DNA of 64,000 bases, taken from contig NZ_WHNP01000024.1 of assembly GCF_009362735.1 (NCBI RefSeq), forward strand, positions 62,001 to 126,000, written 5' to 3'. The notes beneath the pieces were generated by a model, which was not told the DNA's origin, searched no databases, and was given only the letters and a program-made list of their open reading frames with translations. The stretch comes from Paraburkholderia franconis. GTDB lineage: Bacteria > Pseudomonadota > Gammaproteobacteria > Burkholderiales > Burkholderiaceae. Shown here in pieces: positions 16,338-24,440 of this stretch (positions are counted from its first letter, which is position 1; each line of letters starts with the position of its first letter). The position numbers and the translations under genes were made by a program.

Positions 16338-17213
16338 ATGGCCGCATTCAAACCGCGTCGTCCTCGCAGCAGCGGTGCGCCGCAGCCGCGTCCGTTCAGG
16401 CGCAACAAGCCGCCCGTCGTCGCGGAATCCGCCGTGATCGACAGCCGGCGCGCCGCGCGCCAGCAATTCCTGCGCAAGCGCGGCATCTATCTGCTGCCGA
16501 ACGCGTTCACGACGGCCGCGCTCTTTTGCGGCTTTTTCGCTGTCGTGCAGGCAATGAACGTGCGCTTCGAAGTCGCGGCAATCGCGATTTTCGTCGCGAT
16601 GGTGCTCGACGGCATGGACGGCCGCGTCGCGCGTATGACGCATACCCAAAGCGCATTCGGCGAGCAGTTCGACAGTCTGTCGGACATGGTGTCGTTCGGC
16701 GTCGCGCCGGCGCTCGTGATGTACGAGTGGATTCTCAAGGATCTTGGCCGCTGGGGCTGGCTTGCGGCGTTCGTCTACTGCTCGGGCGCGGCGCTGCGTC
16801 TCGCGCGCTTCAACACGAACATCGGCGTCGTCGACAAGCGCTTCTTCCAGGGCATGCCGAGCCCGGCCGCGGCCGCGCTGATCGCGGGCTTCGTGTGGCT
16901 TGCCACCGACAACCGCGTGCCGCTCAAGCTCGTATGGCTGCCGTGGGTCGCGTTCGCGCTGACCATCTACGCGGGCGTCACGATGGTGTCGAACGCGCCG
17001 TTCTACAGCGGCAAGGCGCTCGACGTGCGCCATCGCGTGCCGTTCGCGGCGATCCTGCTGGTGGTGGTCGCGTTCGTGCTGGTGTCGTCCGATCCGCCGC
17101 TGATGCTGTTCGGCCTCTTCGTGCTGTATGGATTCTCGGGCTACGTGTTCTGGGCGTACCGCGCGATGCGCGGAATGGGCAATCCGGCGCGCTCGTCGCA
17201 GCGTCCGAACTGA
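16338..17213 (+). CDS. pssA: CDP-diacylglycerol--serine O-phosphatidyltransferase
   Basis: Integral membrane enzyme making phosphatidylserine from CDP-diacylglycerol and serine, the substrate for Psd encoded just upstream. The 291-residue product begins with a basic Pro/Arg-rich tail (1-50), then carries the full CDP-alcohol phosphatidyltransferase motif DG-x2-AR-x8-G-x3-D-x3-D in DGRVARMTHTQ...GEQFDSLSD (about residues 93-115). Several hydrophobic helices follow. The ATG at 16338 has AGGGAGAG upstream. A UUCG-loop terminator follows. Confidence 0.96.
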   Translation: MAAFKPRRPRSSGAPQPRPFRRNKPPVVAESAVIDSRRAARQQFLRKRGIYLLPNAFTTAALFCGFFAVVQAMNVRFEVAAIAIFVAMVLDGMDGRVARMTHTQSAFGEQFDSLSDMVSFGVAPALVMYEWILKDLGRWGWLAAFVYCSGAALRLARFNTNIGVVDKRFFQGMPSPAAAALIAGFVWLATDNRVPLKLVWLPWVAFALTIYAGVTMVSNAPFYSGKALDVRHRVPFAAILLVVVAFVLVSSDPPLMLFGLFVLYGFSGYVFWAYRAMRGMGNPARSSQRPN

Positions 17214-17242
17214 CAGCGCTCGCGCGCAGCGCAGTGAAACGG

Positions 17243-17271
17243 AAACGGCAGCCTTCGGGCTGCCGTTTTTT
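17243..17271 (+). terminator. Rho-independent terminator after pssA
   Basis: Perfect 11-base stem AAACGGCAGCC/GGCTGCCGTTT (17243-17253, 17258-17268) closed by a TTCG tetraloop and followed by T residues. It insulates the leuA leader from pssA transcription. Confidence 0.95.
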
Positions 17272-17388
17272 CGCCGGTTCGTGCCGCCGGTTCGTCTTGC
17301 CCGCTTGTATCGCCGATTTATCTTCGCGATGTGATTGCGTGGATCGTCGGGCACTGGCAAATCCTATGGCCGCCCTGGTTAGCGTCAA

Positions 17389-17417
17389 TTGCGCGTTTTC
17401 GGGATTGCCGCTATAGT
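17389..17417 (+). promoter_or_regulatory. Putative leuA promoter
   Basis: TTGCGC (17389-17394), 17-base spacer, TATAGT (17412-17417). The expected transcription start, 6-8 bases after the -10 box, is 17423-17425. This coincides with the ATG of the leader peptide. Confidence 0.65.
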
Positions 17418-17424
17418 CGCTGGC

Positions 17425-17508
17425 ATGGCACTTTCCAAGTTCCCCTTCCTGTCTCTTCAAGCCAGCAAGCTACTAGGCTCGCTAGCTCTAGCGCGCCTGC
17501 CGCGCTGA
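17425..17508 (+). CDS. leuL: Leucine-rich leader peptide of leuA (27 codons)
   Basis: A short frame of 27 sense codons between the leuA promoter and leuA. It encodes eight leucines (positions 3, 9, 11, 16, 17, 20, 22, 25); four of these (16, 17, 20, 22) use CTA, rare in this GC-rich genome where CTG and CTC dominate. The peptide reads MALSKFPFLSLQ at the start and ends ALARLPR. No Shine-Dalgarno is present, and the predicted transcription start falls on or next to the ATG, so the message is probably leaderless. Such peptides sense charged tRNA-Leu by ribosome stalling. Not previously named here; the symbol is by analogy. Confidence 0.8.
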   Translation: MALSKFPFLSLQASKLLGSLALARLPR

Positions 17509-17570
17509 TCGTCTTCGCCCTCCGTTTGCCTCGTTCGTTGTTTAGCGTCGCCTGCGGTGGTGGCGCAAAC
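17509..17570 (+). promoter_or_regulatory. leuA leader: alternative hairpins and C/T-rich tract
   Basis: Right after the leader peptide stop, 17509-17539 is C/T-rich and G-poor, a possible Rho loading site. Then GTTT-A-GCGTCGCC (17540-17552) pairs with GGTGGCGCAAAC (17559-17570). The same 3-prime arm GCAAAC (17565-17570) can instead pair with GTTTGC at 17524-17529, so two mutually exclusive hairpins exist. No U-run directly follows, so an intrinsic terminator is not evident. An attenuator-like switch is inferred. Confidence 0.55.
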
Positions 17571-17624
17571 ACTCGAATTCCGTTTTCCTGATTCAAACCA
17601 ACCGAATCCCCCTGGAGACCTGAG

Positions 17625-19175
17625 ATGGCAGACAAGCTCATCATTTTCGACACGACGTTGCGCGACGGCGAGCAATCGCCCGGTGCGTCGATGACGAAGG
17701 AAGAAAAAATCCGCATCGCGAAGCAACTCGAGCGGATGAAAGTCGACGTGATCGAAGCAGGCTTCGCCGCCAGTTCGAACGGCGACTTCGATGCGATCCA
17801 CACGATCGCCGGCATGGTCAAGGACAGCACGGTCTGCTCGCTCGCGCGCGCGAACGACAAGGACATCCAGCGTGCCGCCGATGCGCTCAAGCCTGCCGAT
17901 CACTTCCGCATCCACACATTCATCGCGACGTCCGCGCTGCACATGGAGAAGAAGCTGCGCATGTCGCCCGAGCAGGTGCTGGAGCAGGCGAAGCTGGCCG
18001 TGCGTTTCGCGCGCAAGTTCACGAACGACGTCGAGTTCTCGCCGGAAGACGGCAGCCGCTCGGACATGGACTTCCTGTGCCGCGTGCTCGAAGCGGTGAT
18101 CGCGGAAGGCGCAACGACGATCAACATCGCAGATACCGTGGGCTACGGCGTGCCGGAGCTGTACGGCAATCTGGTGAAGACGCTGCGCGAGCGCATTCCG
18201 AATTCGGACAAGGCGATCTTCTCGGTGCACTGTCACAACGACCTCGGCATGGCGGTGGCGAATTCGCTGGCGGGCGTGCAGATCGGCGGCGCGCGTCAGG
18301 TGGAGTGCACGGTCAACGGTCTCGGCGAGCGCGCGGGCAATACGTCGCTCGAAGAAATCGTGATGGCCGTGAAAACCCGCAAGGACTACTTCGGCCTCGA
18401 TCTCGGCATCGACACGACGCAGATCGTGCCGGCGTCGAAGCTCGTGTCGCAGATCACAGGTTTCGTCGTGCAGCCGAACAAGGCCGTGGTCGGCGCGAAC
18501 GCGTTTGCGCACGCGTCGGGCATCCATCAGGACGGTGTGCTGAAGGCGCGCGACACGTACGAAATCATGCGCGCCGAAGATGTGGGCTGGACGGCGAACA
18601 AGATCGTGCTCGGCAAGCTGTCGGGGCGCAACGCGTTCAAGCAGCGTCTGCAGGAACTCGGCATCACGCTCGACAGCGAAAGCGAACTGAACCTCGCGTT
18701 CCAGCGCTTCAAGGAGCTGGCGGACCGCAAGGCCGAAATCTTCGACGAGGACATCATCGCGATCGTCACTGAAGAGTCGGCGCAAGCGCAGGAGAAGGAG
18801 CATTACAAGTTCGTGTCGCTGTCGCAGCATTCGGAAACGGGCGAGCGGCCGCATGCGCGGATCGTGTTCTCGGTTGCAGGCAAGGAAGTGGTCGGCGAGG
18901 CGAACGGCAACGGTCCCGTCGACGCGACGCTGAACGCGATCGAAACCGAAGTGGGCAGCGGTTCGGAACTGCTGCTGTACTCCGTCAATGCGATCACGAC
19001 GGGCACGCAGGCGCAAGGCGAAGTGACCGTGCGTCTGTCGAAGGCGGGGCGCATCGTGAATGGCGTGGGTACGGACCCGGATATCGTCGCCGCATCGGCG
19101 AAGGCGTATATCTCGGCGCTCAACCGTTTGTATGCGGGCCGGGACAAGCTGAATCCGCAGCGCGCGGAAATCTGA
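17625..19175 (+). CDS. leuA: 2-isopropylmalate synthase
   Basis: First committed enzyme of leucine synthesis, condensing acetyl-CoA with 2-ketoisovalerate. The 516-residue product has the N-terminal TIM-barrel domain beginning KLIIFDTTLRDGEQSPGASM (metal-binding Asp and catalytic Arg), the conserved HCHNDLGMAVANSLAG metal ligands and NGLGERAGNTSLEE. A C-terminal regulatory domain (from about residue 390) mediates leucine feedback inhibition. The ATG at 17625 has CTGGAGA upstream. Expression is probably controlled by the leucine-rich leader peptide 116 bases upstream. A strong terminator follows the gene. Confidence 0.97.
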   Translation: MADKLIIFDTTLRDGEQSPGASMTKEEKIRIAKQLERMKVDVIEAGFAASSNGDFDAIHTIAGMVKDSTVCSLARANDKDIQRAADALKPADHFRIHTFIATSALHMEKKLRMSPEQVLEQAKLAVRFARKFTNDVEFSPEDGSRSDMDFLCRVLEAVIAEGATTINIADTVGYGVPELYGNLVKTLRERIPNSDKAIFSVHCHNDLGMAVANSLAGVQIGGARQVECTVNGLGERAGNTSLEEIVMAVKTRKDYFGLDLGIDTTQIVPASKLVSQITGFVVQPNKAVVGANAFAHASGIHQDGVLKARDTYEIMRAEDVGWTANKIVLGKLSGRNAFKQRLQELGITLDSESELNLAFQRFKELADRKAEIFDEDIIAIVTEESAQAQEKEHYKFVSLSQHSETGERPHARIVFSVAGKEVVGEANGNGPVDATLNAIETEVGSGSELLLYSVNAITTGTQAQGEVTVRLSKAGRIVNGVGTDPDIVAASAKAYISALNRLYAGRDKLNPQRAEI

Positions 19176-19204
19176 CCGCGCGTTCGTTGCGTCCGGTGGC
19201 ATCG

Positions 19205-19231
19205 AAAAACCCCGCTGCGGCGGGGTTTTTT
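19205..19231 (+). terminator. Rho-independent terminator after leuA
   Basis: Perfect 11-base stem AAAAACCCCGC/GCGGGGTTTTT with loop TGCG (19216-19219) and trailing T residues. Confidence 0.95.
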
Positions 19232-19249
19232 GTCGGTTCCGTTCCATGA

Positions 19250-19277
19250 AAAAAGCCGCCTTGACGGGCGGCTTTTT
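19250..19277 (-). terminator. Rho-independent terminator for the leftward lipoprotein gene (also functional-looking rightward)
   Basis: Perfect 11-base stem AAAAAGCCGCC/GGCGGCTTTTT with a six-base loop (19261-19266), flanked by A-runs on one side and T-runs on the other. It sits 29 bases past the stop of the leftward gene ending at 19306. Confidence 0.9.
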
Positions 19278-19305
19278 CGTTATTGCCCGGCCACGAAAGG
19301 CGGCT

Positions 19306-19857
19306 TCAGAAGAAGCTGCGTCGATCCGGATCGTGCAGCGGATCGGGCGTCTTCTGCGTCAGACGCAGGATGCCCTGGTCGTCGAAATAGAAGCTGTACA
19401 TCAAGTACCAGACGTTGTCCTCCTGATAGCGATACGTCCACACCTCGCGCTTCATCAGCGGGAAGTAGTTTGTTTCGACAGGGCGACCGAAGTTGACCAG
19501 CACGTCGTCGCGCGTCCATTTGCCGATTTCCGCGCGATAGAACTCGTTCGGCTGCAGCACTTGACGCACGTTCACGATCTTGCCGGACGCGTCGACGTCG
19601 GCGGCCGTCGTCGTTTCGCCCATCGGCTGCGTCGGCCACATCAGGCGCTTGCCGCCGTTCGGAAGATCGTAGACTTCGCGCGGCGGCCCGAGGCGGGCGA
19701 CGATCGTCGACTGATCCGCGCCCTCTTGATAGTTCTGCCAGGGCTGCGCACAGCCGGCGAGCGTGACGACGCCCGCGCAAAAGAGGACGGCCAGCGCGCC
19801 GCGCGCCGTACGCAAGCCCGGCATCGTCGGCGTGACGGATGAAAGGCGGTTGAACAT
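19306..19857 (-). CDS. Conserved lipoprotein of unknown function
   Basis: A 183-residue protein with a lipoprotein signal: basic N-terminus, hydrophobic segment at about 17-31 and lipobox LAGC with the acylated Cys at 35. The mature part has two repeats of a GRP/GPP-type small domain (IVARLGPPREVYDLPNGGKRLMW and DDVLVNFGRPVETNYFPLMKREVWTYRY), reminiscent of the SmpA/OmlA (BamE) fold. A structural role in the outer membrane or periplasm is plausible but unproven. The gene is divergent from the binding-protein gene at 20085. Confidence 0.87.
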   Translation of the reverse strand: MFNRLSSVTPTMPGLRTARGALAVLFCAGVVTLAGCAQPWQNYQEGADQSTIVARLGPPREVYDLPNGGKRLMWPTQPMGETTTAADVDASGKIVNVRQVLQPNEFYRAEIGKWTRDDVLVNFGRPVETNYFPLMKREVWTYRYQEDNVWYLMYSFYFDDQGILRLTQKTPDPLHDPDRRSFF

Positions 19858-20084
19858 GACACCTCCGATGGCGTTCGATGGTTGATTGTTATTGTGCCGT
19901 CGACGGGAGTTGGCGCTTTAGCGGTTACTTCCGTCCCATGCAAGATCATTGCGGACTCGATATTTTGACACGCGTCGGGCTAAAAGATTTTCGGGCCTTG
20001 CGTTCGGCGAGACGCGTATTCGCTTGATCGTGGGCGGCGCGGCGTCCTATGATCCGCGCTTCGATCGACAGATGAGACGCGCTG

Positions 20085-21377
20085 ATGAAAACAAAATGGA
20101 CCAGGACGGCGGCGGTGGCAATGACGCTGGCAATCGCGGCAATCGCAGCGTGGCCGGCAGCGAGCGCGCATGCGCAGAACTCGCCGTCGCGAGCGCCGAT
20201 CCGTATCGCGATGATCGAAGGCATGTCCGGTCCGTTTGCGAACGCGGGCGCGGCCGTCGAGCGCAATTTGCGTTTCGGTGTCGAGACGGTCAATGCGCGC
20301 GGCGGCGTAAAGCTCGCGGACGGCGCGCATCCCCTCGAACTCGTCGTGCTCGACAGTAAGGGCAGTGCGGAAGAGGCGCTCGTGCAATTGCGCGCGGCCG
20401 CCGACAGGCACATCGGCTTCGTCGCCCAAGGCAACAGTTCGGCCGTGGCCGCGGCGCTGCTCGCCGCGATCGACAAGCAGAACACGCGCGAGCCGGACAA
20501 TCGCGAACTGTTCCTCAACTACTCCGCCGACGATCCGGCGCTCACCAACGCGAACTGCAGCTTCTGGCATTTCCGCTTCGACGCGCACGCCGGCATGCGG
20601 ATGGATGCGCTCGCCGATGTGATCCAGCGCGACAAGTCGGTGAAGAAAGTCTATCTGCTGAATCAGGACTACAGCTTCGGGCATGACGTGAGCACGCTGG
20701 CGCGCGCGGCGCTTGCGTCGAAGCGGCCGGATGTCGCCGTGGTCGGCGACGAGTTTCATCCGATCGGCCGCGTGAAGGATTTCGCGCCGTATATCGCGAA
20801 GATTCGCGCGAGCGGCGCCGACGCCGTGATCACGGGCAACTGGGGCAACGATCTGGCGCTGCTCGTCAAGGCGGCGCGCGAGCAGGGCGTCGACACGAAG
20901 TTCTACACGTTCTACGGCAACAGCCTCGGCGCGCCGGCCGCGCTCGGCGATGCGGGCGTGAAGCGGGTCGTCGCCGTCGCCGACTGGCACCCGAACGTGG
21001 GCGGCGCGGCATCGGACGCGTGGTATGCGTCGTTCCGCCAGCGTTTCCCGGCTGCGCAGGACGACTACGCGGTTCTGCGCATGCCGCTGATGATCGAAAT
21101 GCTGGCAGGAGCGATGAACCGGGCGGGCAGCGCGCAGCCCGACAAGGTTGCGAAGGCGCTGGAAGGCATGAAATACGACAACGGCTTCCACCCGTCGTGG
21201 ATGCGCGCCGACGATCACCAGCTGATTCAGCCCCTTTACGTAATGGAGATGGACAGGGCAGGCACGCCGGGCGTCCAGTTCGACAACGAGGGTTCGGATT
21301 ACGGCTTCCGGACCGTGCTGGCATTGCCGCCCGAGCGCACCGTGCCGACCACGACTTGCCGGATGAAGCGGCCCTGA
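20085..21377 (+). CDS. ABC transporter substrate-binding protein (branched-chain amino acid/urea type), orphan
   Basis: A 430-residue exported binding protein of the Leu/Ile/Val-binding family. The signal peptide spans about 1-30 with cleavage after SAHA, and the mature protein begins the classical lobe with IRIAMIEGMSGPFANAGAA. The long second lobe includes VYLLNQDYSFGHDV and ADAVITGNWGNDLALLVKAA. No permease or ATPase gene is next to it; its neighbours are a divergent lipoprotein and rpsO. It may serve a distant transporter or act in sensing. The ligand is unknown. Confidence 0.92.
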   Translation: MKTKWTRTAAVAMTLAIAAIAAWPAASAHAQNSPSRAPIRIAMIEGMSGPFANAGAAVERNLRFGVETVNARGGVKLADGAHPLELVVLDSKGSAEEALVQLRAAADRHIGFVAQGNSSAVAAALLAAIDKQNTREPDNRELFLNYSADDPALTNANCSFWHFRFDAHAGMRMDALADVIQRDKSVKKVYLLNQDYSFGHDVSTLARAALASKRPDVAVVGDEFHPIGRVKDFAPYIAKIRASGADAVITGNWGNDLALLVKAAREQGVDTKFYTFYGNSLGAPAALGDAGVKRVVAVADWHPNVGGAASDAWYASFRQRFPAAQDDYAVLRMPLMIEMLAGAMNRAGSAQPDKVAKALEGMKYDNGFHPSWMRADDHQLIQPLYVMEMDRAGTPGVQFDNEGSDYGFRTVLALPPERTVPTTTCRMKRP

Positions 21378-21503
21378 GCCGTCAATGAGCAATGAACGAG
21401 CCGTGAATGAGCCCCAAGGCGCCCCAAAACTTACCGCAAAAGGCGCTCGGCTCCGGCCCGAAGCATGGTCCGAAACGGCGGGGTTCGCCGGATGGTCCGG
21501 CTG

Positions 21504-21512
21504 TGATACAAT
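21504..21512 (+). promoter_or_regulatory. Extended -10 promoter for rpsO
   Basis: TGA-TACAAT forms an extended -10 element (TGn plus TACAAT at 21507-21512). A weak -35 (TTCGCC, 21484-21489) is 17 bases upstream. It lies about 75 bases before the rpsO start. Confidence 0.65.
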
Positions 21513-21588
21513 ACGCGACTCGTTTCGTTGTAACCCCACGGCACGGCCTTTCTTCCGTGACCGCCTGTTTGATTCAAAGGAAATCAAC

Positions 21589-21858
21589 ATGTCCGTAGCT
21601 GAAATCAAGAAATCTGACGTCGTCGCGCAATTCGCACGTGGCACAAACGACACCGGCTCCCCCGAAGTTCAGGTCGCGCTGCTCACGACGCGCATCAACG
21701 AACTGACGGTTCACTTCAAGGCCCACACGAAGGATCACCACAGCCGCCGCGGCCTGCTGCGCATGGTGAGCCGTCGTCGCAAGCTGCTCGACTACCTGAA
21801 GGGCAAGGACGCCGACCGTTACCGCGCTCTGATCGAGAAGCTGGGCCTGCGTAAGTAA
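21589..21858 (+). CDS. rpsO: 30S ribosomal protein S15
   Basis: An 89-residue primary 16S rRNA-binding protein of the small subunit. Family landmarks are FARGTNDTGSPEVQVALLTTRI, HFKAHTKDHHSRRGLLRMVSRRRKLLDYL and the C-terminal LGLRK. The ATG at 21589 follows AAAGGAAATCAAC and gives the universal length; the frame is open further upstream but without similarity. It is followed by an intrinsic terminator and then pnp, the classical rpsO-pnp order. Confidence 0.99.
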   Translation: MSVAEIKKSDVVAQFARGTNDTGSPEVQVALLTTRINELTVHFKAHTKDHHSRRGLLRMVSRRRKLLDYLKGKDADRYRALIEKLGLRK

Positions 21859-21886
21859 TCGGACGCATCGGACTTTCTGTCAGCAA

Positions 21887-21925
21887 GATGCCTGTGTCAG
21901 TTCCGCTGATGCAGGCATTTTGTTT
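21887..21925 (+). terminator. Rho-independent terminator after rpsO
   Basis: ATGCCTG-TG-TCAG pairs with CTGA-TG-CAGGCAT across loop TTCCG, followed by TTTGTTTTT. As in other bacteria, it probably allows partial read-through into pnp. Confidence 0.85.
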
Positions 21926-22018
21926 TTCGACGGTACGCTTCGTGTGAGGTTTGCTGTCGAATCACCCGTCTGGCGCGCTGGTTGCGTCGCGGGCAAAACG
22001 AAACGAAACCGGGCTTGA

Positions 22019-22105
22019 GGGTAGGGCGCTGTGTCATTCCAGCGGTTCGCGTGCAAGTGGGTGCATCCACGCGATTCTCTGGAATGGCATAACACTCCTC
22101 TACCC
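22019..22105 (+). promoter_or_regulatory. Long pnp leader hairpin (probable RNase III processing site)
   Basis: An 87-base imperfect inverted repeat lies 69 bases before the pnp start. GGGTAG (22019-22024) pairs with CTACCC (22100-22105). Further in, GTGTCATTCCAG pairs with CTGGAATGGCATAACAC (with a short bulge), and TCGCGTG pairs with CACGCGA around the apical loop. In E. coli a comparable pnp leader duplex is cut by RNase III and then degraded with PNPase to give autoregulation. The same role here is inferred from position and shape. Confidence 0.75.
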
Positions 22106-22174
22106 GAAAGGCTTCGGTCCTGACGGTGTCGCGCGCTGTACTGCGCGGCATGACCAAAAGATCAAGGAGGACAA

Positions 22175-24313
22175 ATGTCTATGTTTAACAAGGTCGTCAA
22201 AGAGTTCAAGTGGGGTCAGCACACCGTTCGCATGGAAACGGGTGAGATCGCTCGCCAGGCGGGCGGTGCCGTGCTCGTCGACATCGAAGACACCGTCGTG
22301 CTGGCGACCGTCGTCGGCGCGAAGACGGCGAAGCCGGGCCAGGACTTCTTCCCGCTGACCGTCGACTACATCGAAAAGACCTACTCGGCAGGCAAGATTC
22401 CGGGCGGCTTCTTCCGCCGCGAAGGCCGTCCGTCGGAAGGCGAAACGCTGATTTCGCGCCTGATCGATCGTCCGCTGCGTCCGCTGTTCCCGGAAGGCTT
22501 CTACAACGAAGTGCAGGTTGTTATCCACGTGATGTCGATCAACCCGGAGGTCCCGGCCGACATCCCCGCGCTGATCGGCGCGTCGGCTGCGCTCGCCGTG
22601 TCGGGTCTGCCGTTCAACGGCCCCGTTGGCGCTGCGCGCGTCGCGTACGTCAACAACGAATACGTGCTGAACCCGACGCGTACGCAAAGCAAGGAATCGC
22701 GCCTCGACCTCGTCGTCGCCGGTACGGAGCGCGCGGTGCTGATGGTCGAATCCGAAGCGGATCAACTGCCGGAAGACGTGATGCTGGGCGCTGTCGTGTT
22801 CGGTCACGAGCAGATGCAAACGGCCATCGACGCGATTCACGAACTCGTTCGCGAAGGCGGCAAGCCTGAGTGGGACTGGCAACCGGCGCCGAAGAACGAA
22901 GCGCTGATCTCACGCGTCAACGAAATCGCTTACGCTGATCTGCTCACCGCGTACCAGACGCGCGACAAGCAGGCTCGCTCGACGAAGCTGAAGGAAGTCT
23001 ACGCAGCGACGCAGGTCAAGCTGGAAGAAGAAGCGGCAGCGGCGGGCACGGTGGCGGCCGACAAGGCGGCCGTCGGCAACGTGCTGTTCGACATCGAAGC
23101 GAAGATCGTCCGTTCGCAGATTCTGAACGGCGAGCCGCGTATCGACGGCCGCGACACCCGTACCGTTCGCCCGATCGAAATCCGCACGGGCGTGCTGCCG
23201 CGCACGCACGGTTCGGCGCTGTTCACGCGTGGCGAGACGCAGGCGCTCGTCGTCGCGACGCTCGGCACGAAGGGCGACGAGCAGATCATCGACGCGCTCG
23301 AAGGCGAGTACCGCGATCGCTTCATGCTCCACTACAACATGCCGCCGTTCGCGACGGGCGAAACGGGCCGCGTCGGCTCGCCGAAGCGTCGTGAAATCGG
23401 CCACGGCCGTCTCGCGAAGCGCGCGCTGGTCGCGTGCCTGCCGACCGCGGACGAGTTCGGCTACTCGATCCGCGTCGTGTCGGAAATCACCGAATCGAAC
23501 GGTTCGTCGTCGATGGCATCGGTGTGCGGCGGCTGCCTCGCGCTGATGGACGCCGGCGTGCCGATGAAGGCACACGTCGCGGGCATCGCGATGGGCCTGA
23601 TCCTCGAAGGCAACAAGTTTGCCGTGCTGACGGACATCCTTGGCGACGAAGATCACCTCGGCGACATGGACTTCAAGGTGGCGGGCACGGCTGACGGCGT
23701 GACGGCGCTGCAGATGGACATCAAGATCCAGGGCATCACGAAGGAAATCATGCAGGTCGCGCTCGCACAGGCGAAGGAAGGCCGCATGCATATCCTCGGC
23801 AAGATGACGTCGGCCGTTTCGGGCGCAAACACGGAACTGTCGGATTACGCCCCGCGCATGATCACCATCAAGATCAATCCGGAAAAGATCCGCGACGTGA
23901 TCGGCAAGGGCGGTTCGGTGATCCGCGCGCTGACGGAAGAGACGGGCACGACGATCGACATTTCGGACGACGGCGTCGTCACGATCGCGAGCACGAGCAG
24001 CGAAGGCATGGCCGAAGCGAAGAAGCGCATCGAGAACATCACGGCTGAAGTCGAAGTGGGCCAGATCTACGAAGGCACGGTGCTCAAGCTGCTGGACTTC
24101 GGCGCGATCGTGAACCTGCTCCCGGGCAAGGACGGTCTGCTGCACATTTCCGAAATCGCCAACGAGCGCATCAAGGACATCAACGACTACCTGAAGGAAG
24201 GCCAGCAAGTGAAGGTCAAGGTCATCCAGACGGACGAAAAGGGTCGTGTACGTCTGTCGGCGAAGGCGCTTCTGAACGAAGCGGCGCAGACGGAACCGAC
24301 GCCGCAGCAGTAA
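22175..24313 (+). CDS. pnp: Polyribonucleotide nucleotidyltransferase (PNPase)
   Basis: Phosphorolytic 3-prime to 5-prime exoribonuclease of the degradosome; 712 residues, standard length. Domain order is RNase PH-like core 1 (about 1-220), an alpha-helical linker, RNase PH-like core 2 (about 300-545, with FFRREGRP-type substrate loops and SMASVCGGCLALMDAGVP), KH domain (about 555-620, PEKIRDVIGKGGSVIRAL with the GxxG loop) and S1 domain (about 622-695, EGTVLKLLDFGAIVNLLPGKDGLLH). The ATG at 22175 has AAGGAGGACAA upstream. It is probably autoregulated through the leader hairpin. Confidence 0.98.
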   Translation: MSMFNKVVKEFKWGQHTVRMETGEIARQAGGAVLVDIEDTVVLATVVGAKTAKPGQDFFPLTVDYIEKTYSAGKIPGGFFRREGRPSEGETLISRLIDRPLRPLFPEGFYNEVQVVIHVMSINPEVPADIPALIGASAALAVSGLPFNGPVGAARVAYVNNEYVLNPTRTQSKESRLDLVVAGTERAVLMVESEADQLPEDVMLGAVVFGHEQMQTAIDAIHELVREGGKPEWDWQPAPKNEALISRVNEIAYADLLTAYQTRDKQARSTKLKEVYAATQVKLEEEAAAAGTVAADKAAVGNVLFDIEAKIVRSQILNGEPRIDGRDTRTVRPIEIRTGVLPRTHGSALFTRGETQALVVATLGTKGDEQIIDALEGEYRDRFMLHYNMPPFATGETGRVGSPKRREIGHGRLAKRALVACLPTADEFGYSIRVVSEITESNGSSSMASVCGGCLALMDAGVPMKAHVAGIAMGLILEGNKFAVLTDILGDEDHLGDMDFKVAGTADGVTALQMDIKIQGITKEIMQVALAQAKEGRMHILGKMTSAVSGANTELSDYAPRMITIKINPEKIRDVIGKGGSVIRALTEETGTTIDISDDGVVTIASTSSEGMAEAKKRIENITAEVEVGQIYEGTVLKLLDFGAIVNLLPGKDGLLHISEIANERIKDINDYLKEGQQVKVKVIQTDEKGRVRLSAKALLNEAAQTEPTPQQ

Positions 24314-24328
24314 CGTAGTGAAAGCAGG

Positions 24329-24363
24329 ACGGCCGGTAGCGCAAAAGCGCGCCGGCCGTTTTT
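24329..24363 (+). terminator. Rho-independent terminator after pnp
   Basis: ACGGCCGG (24329-24336) pairs with CCGGCCGT (24352-24359), with an inner GCGC/GCGC pairing around AAAA, followed by TTTTC. Confidence 0.9.
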
Positions 24364-24440
24364 CATGTAGGGTGGATTGCAGTGCGAACCGGTTTTCTTG
24401 ACCGATTTGCAGCGCTATCCAGACCTTGGGAGAGACGACG

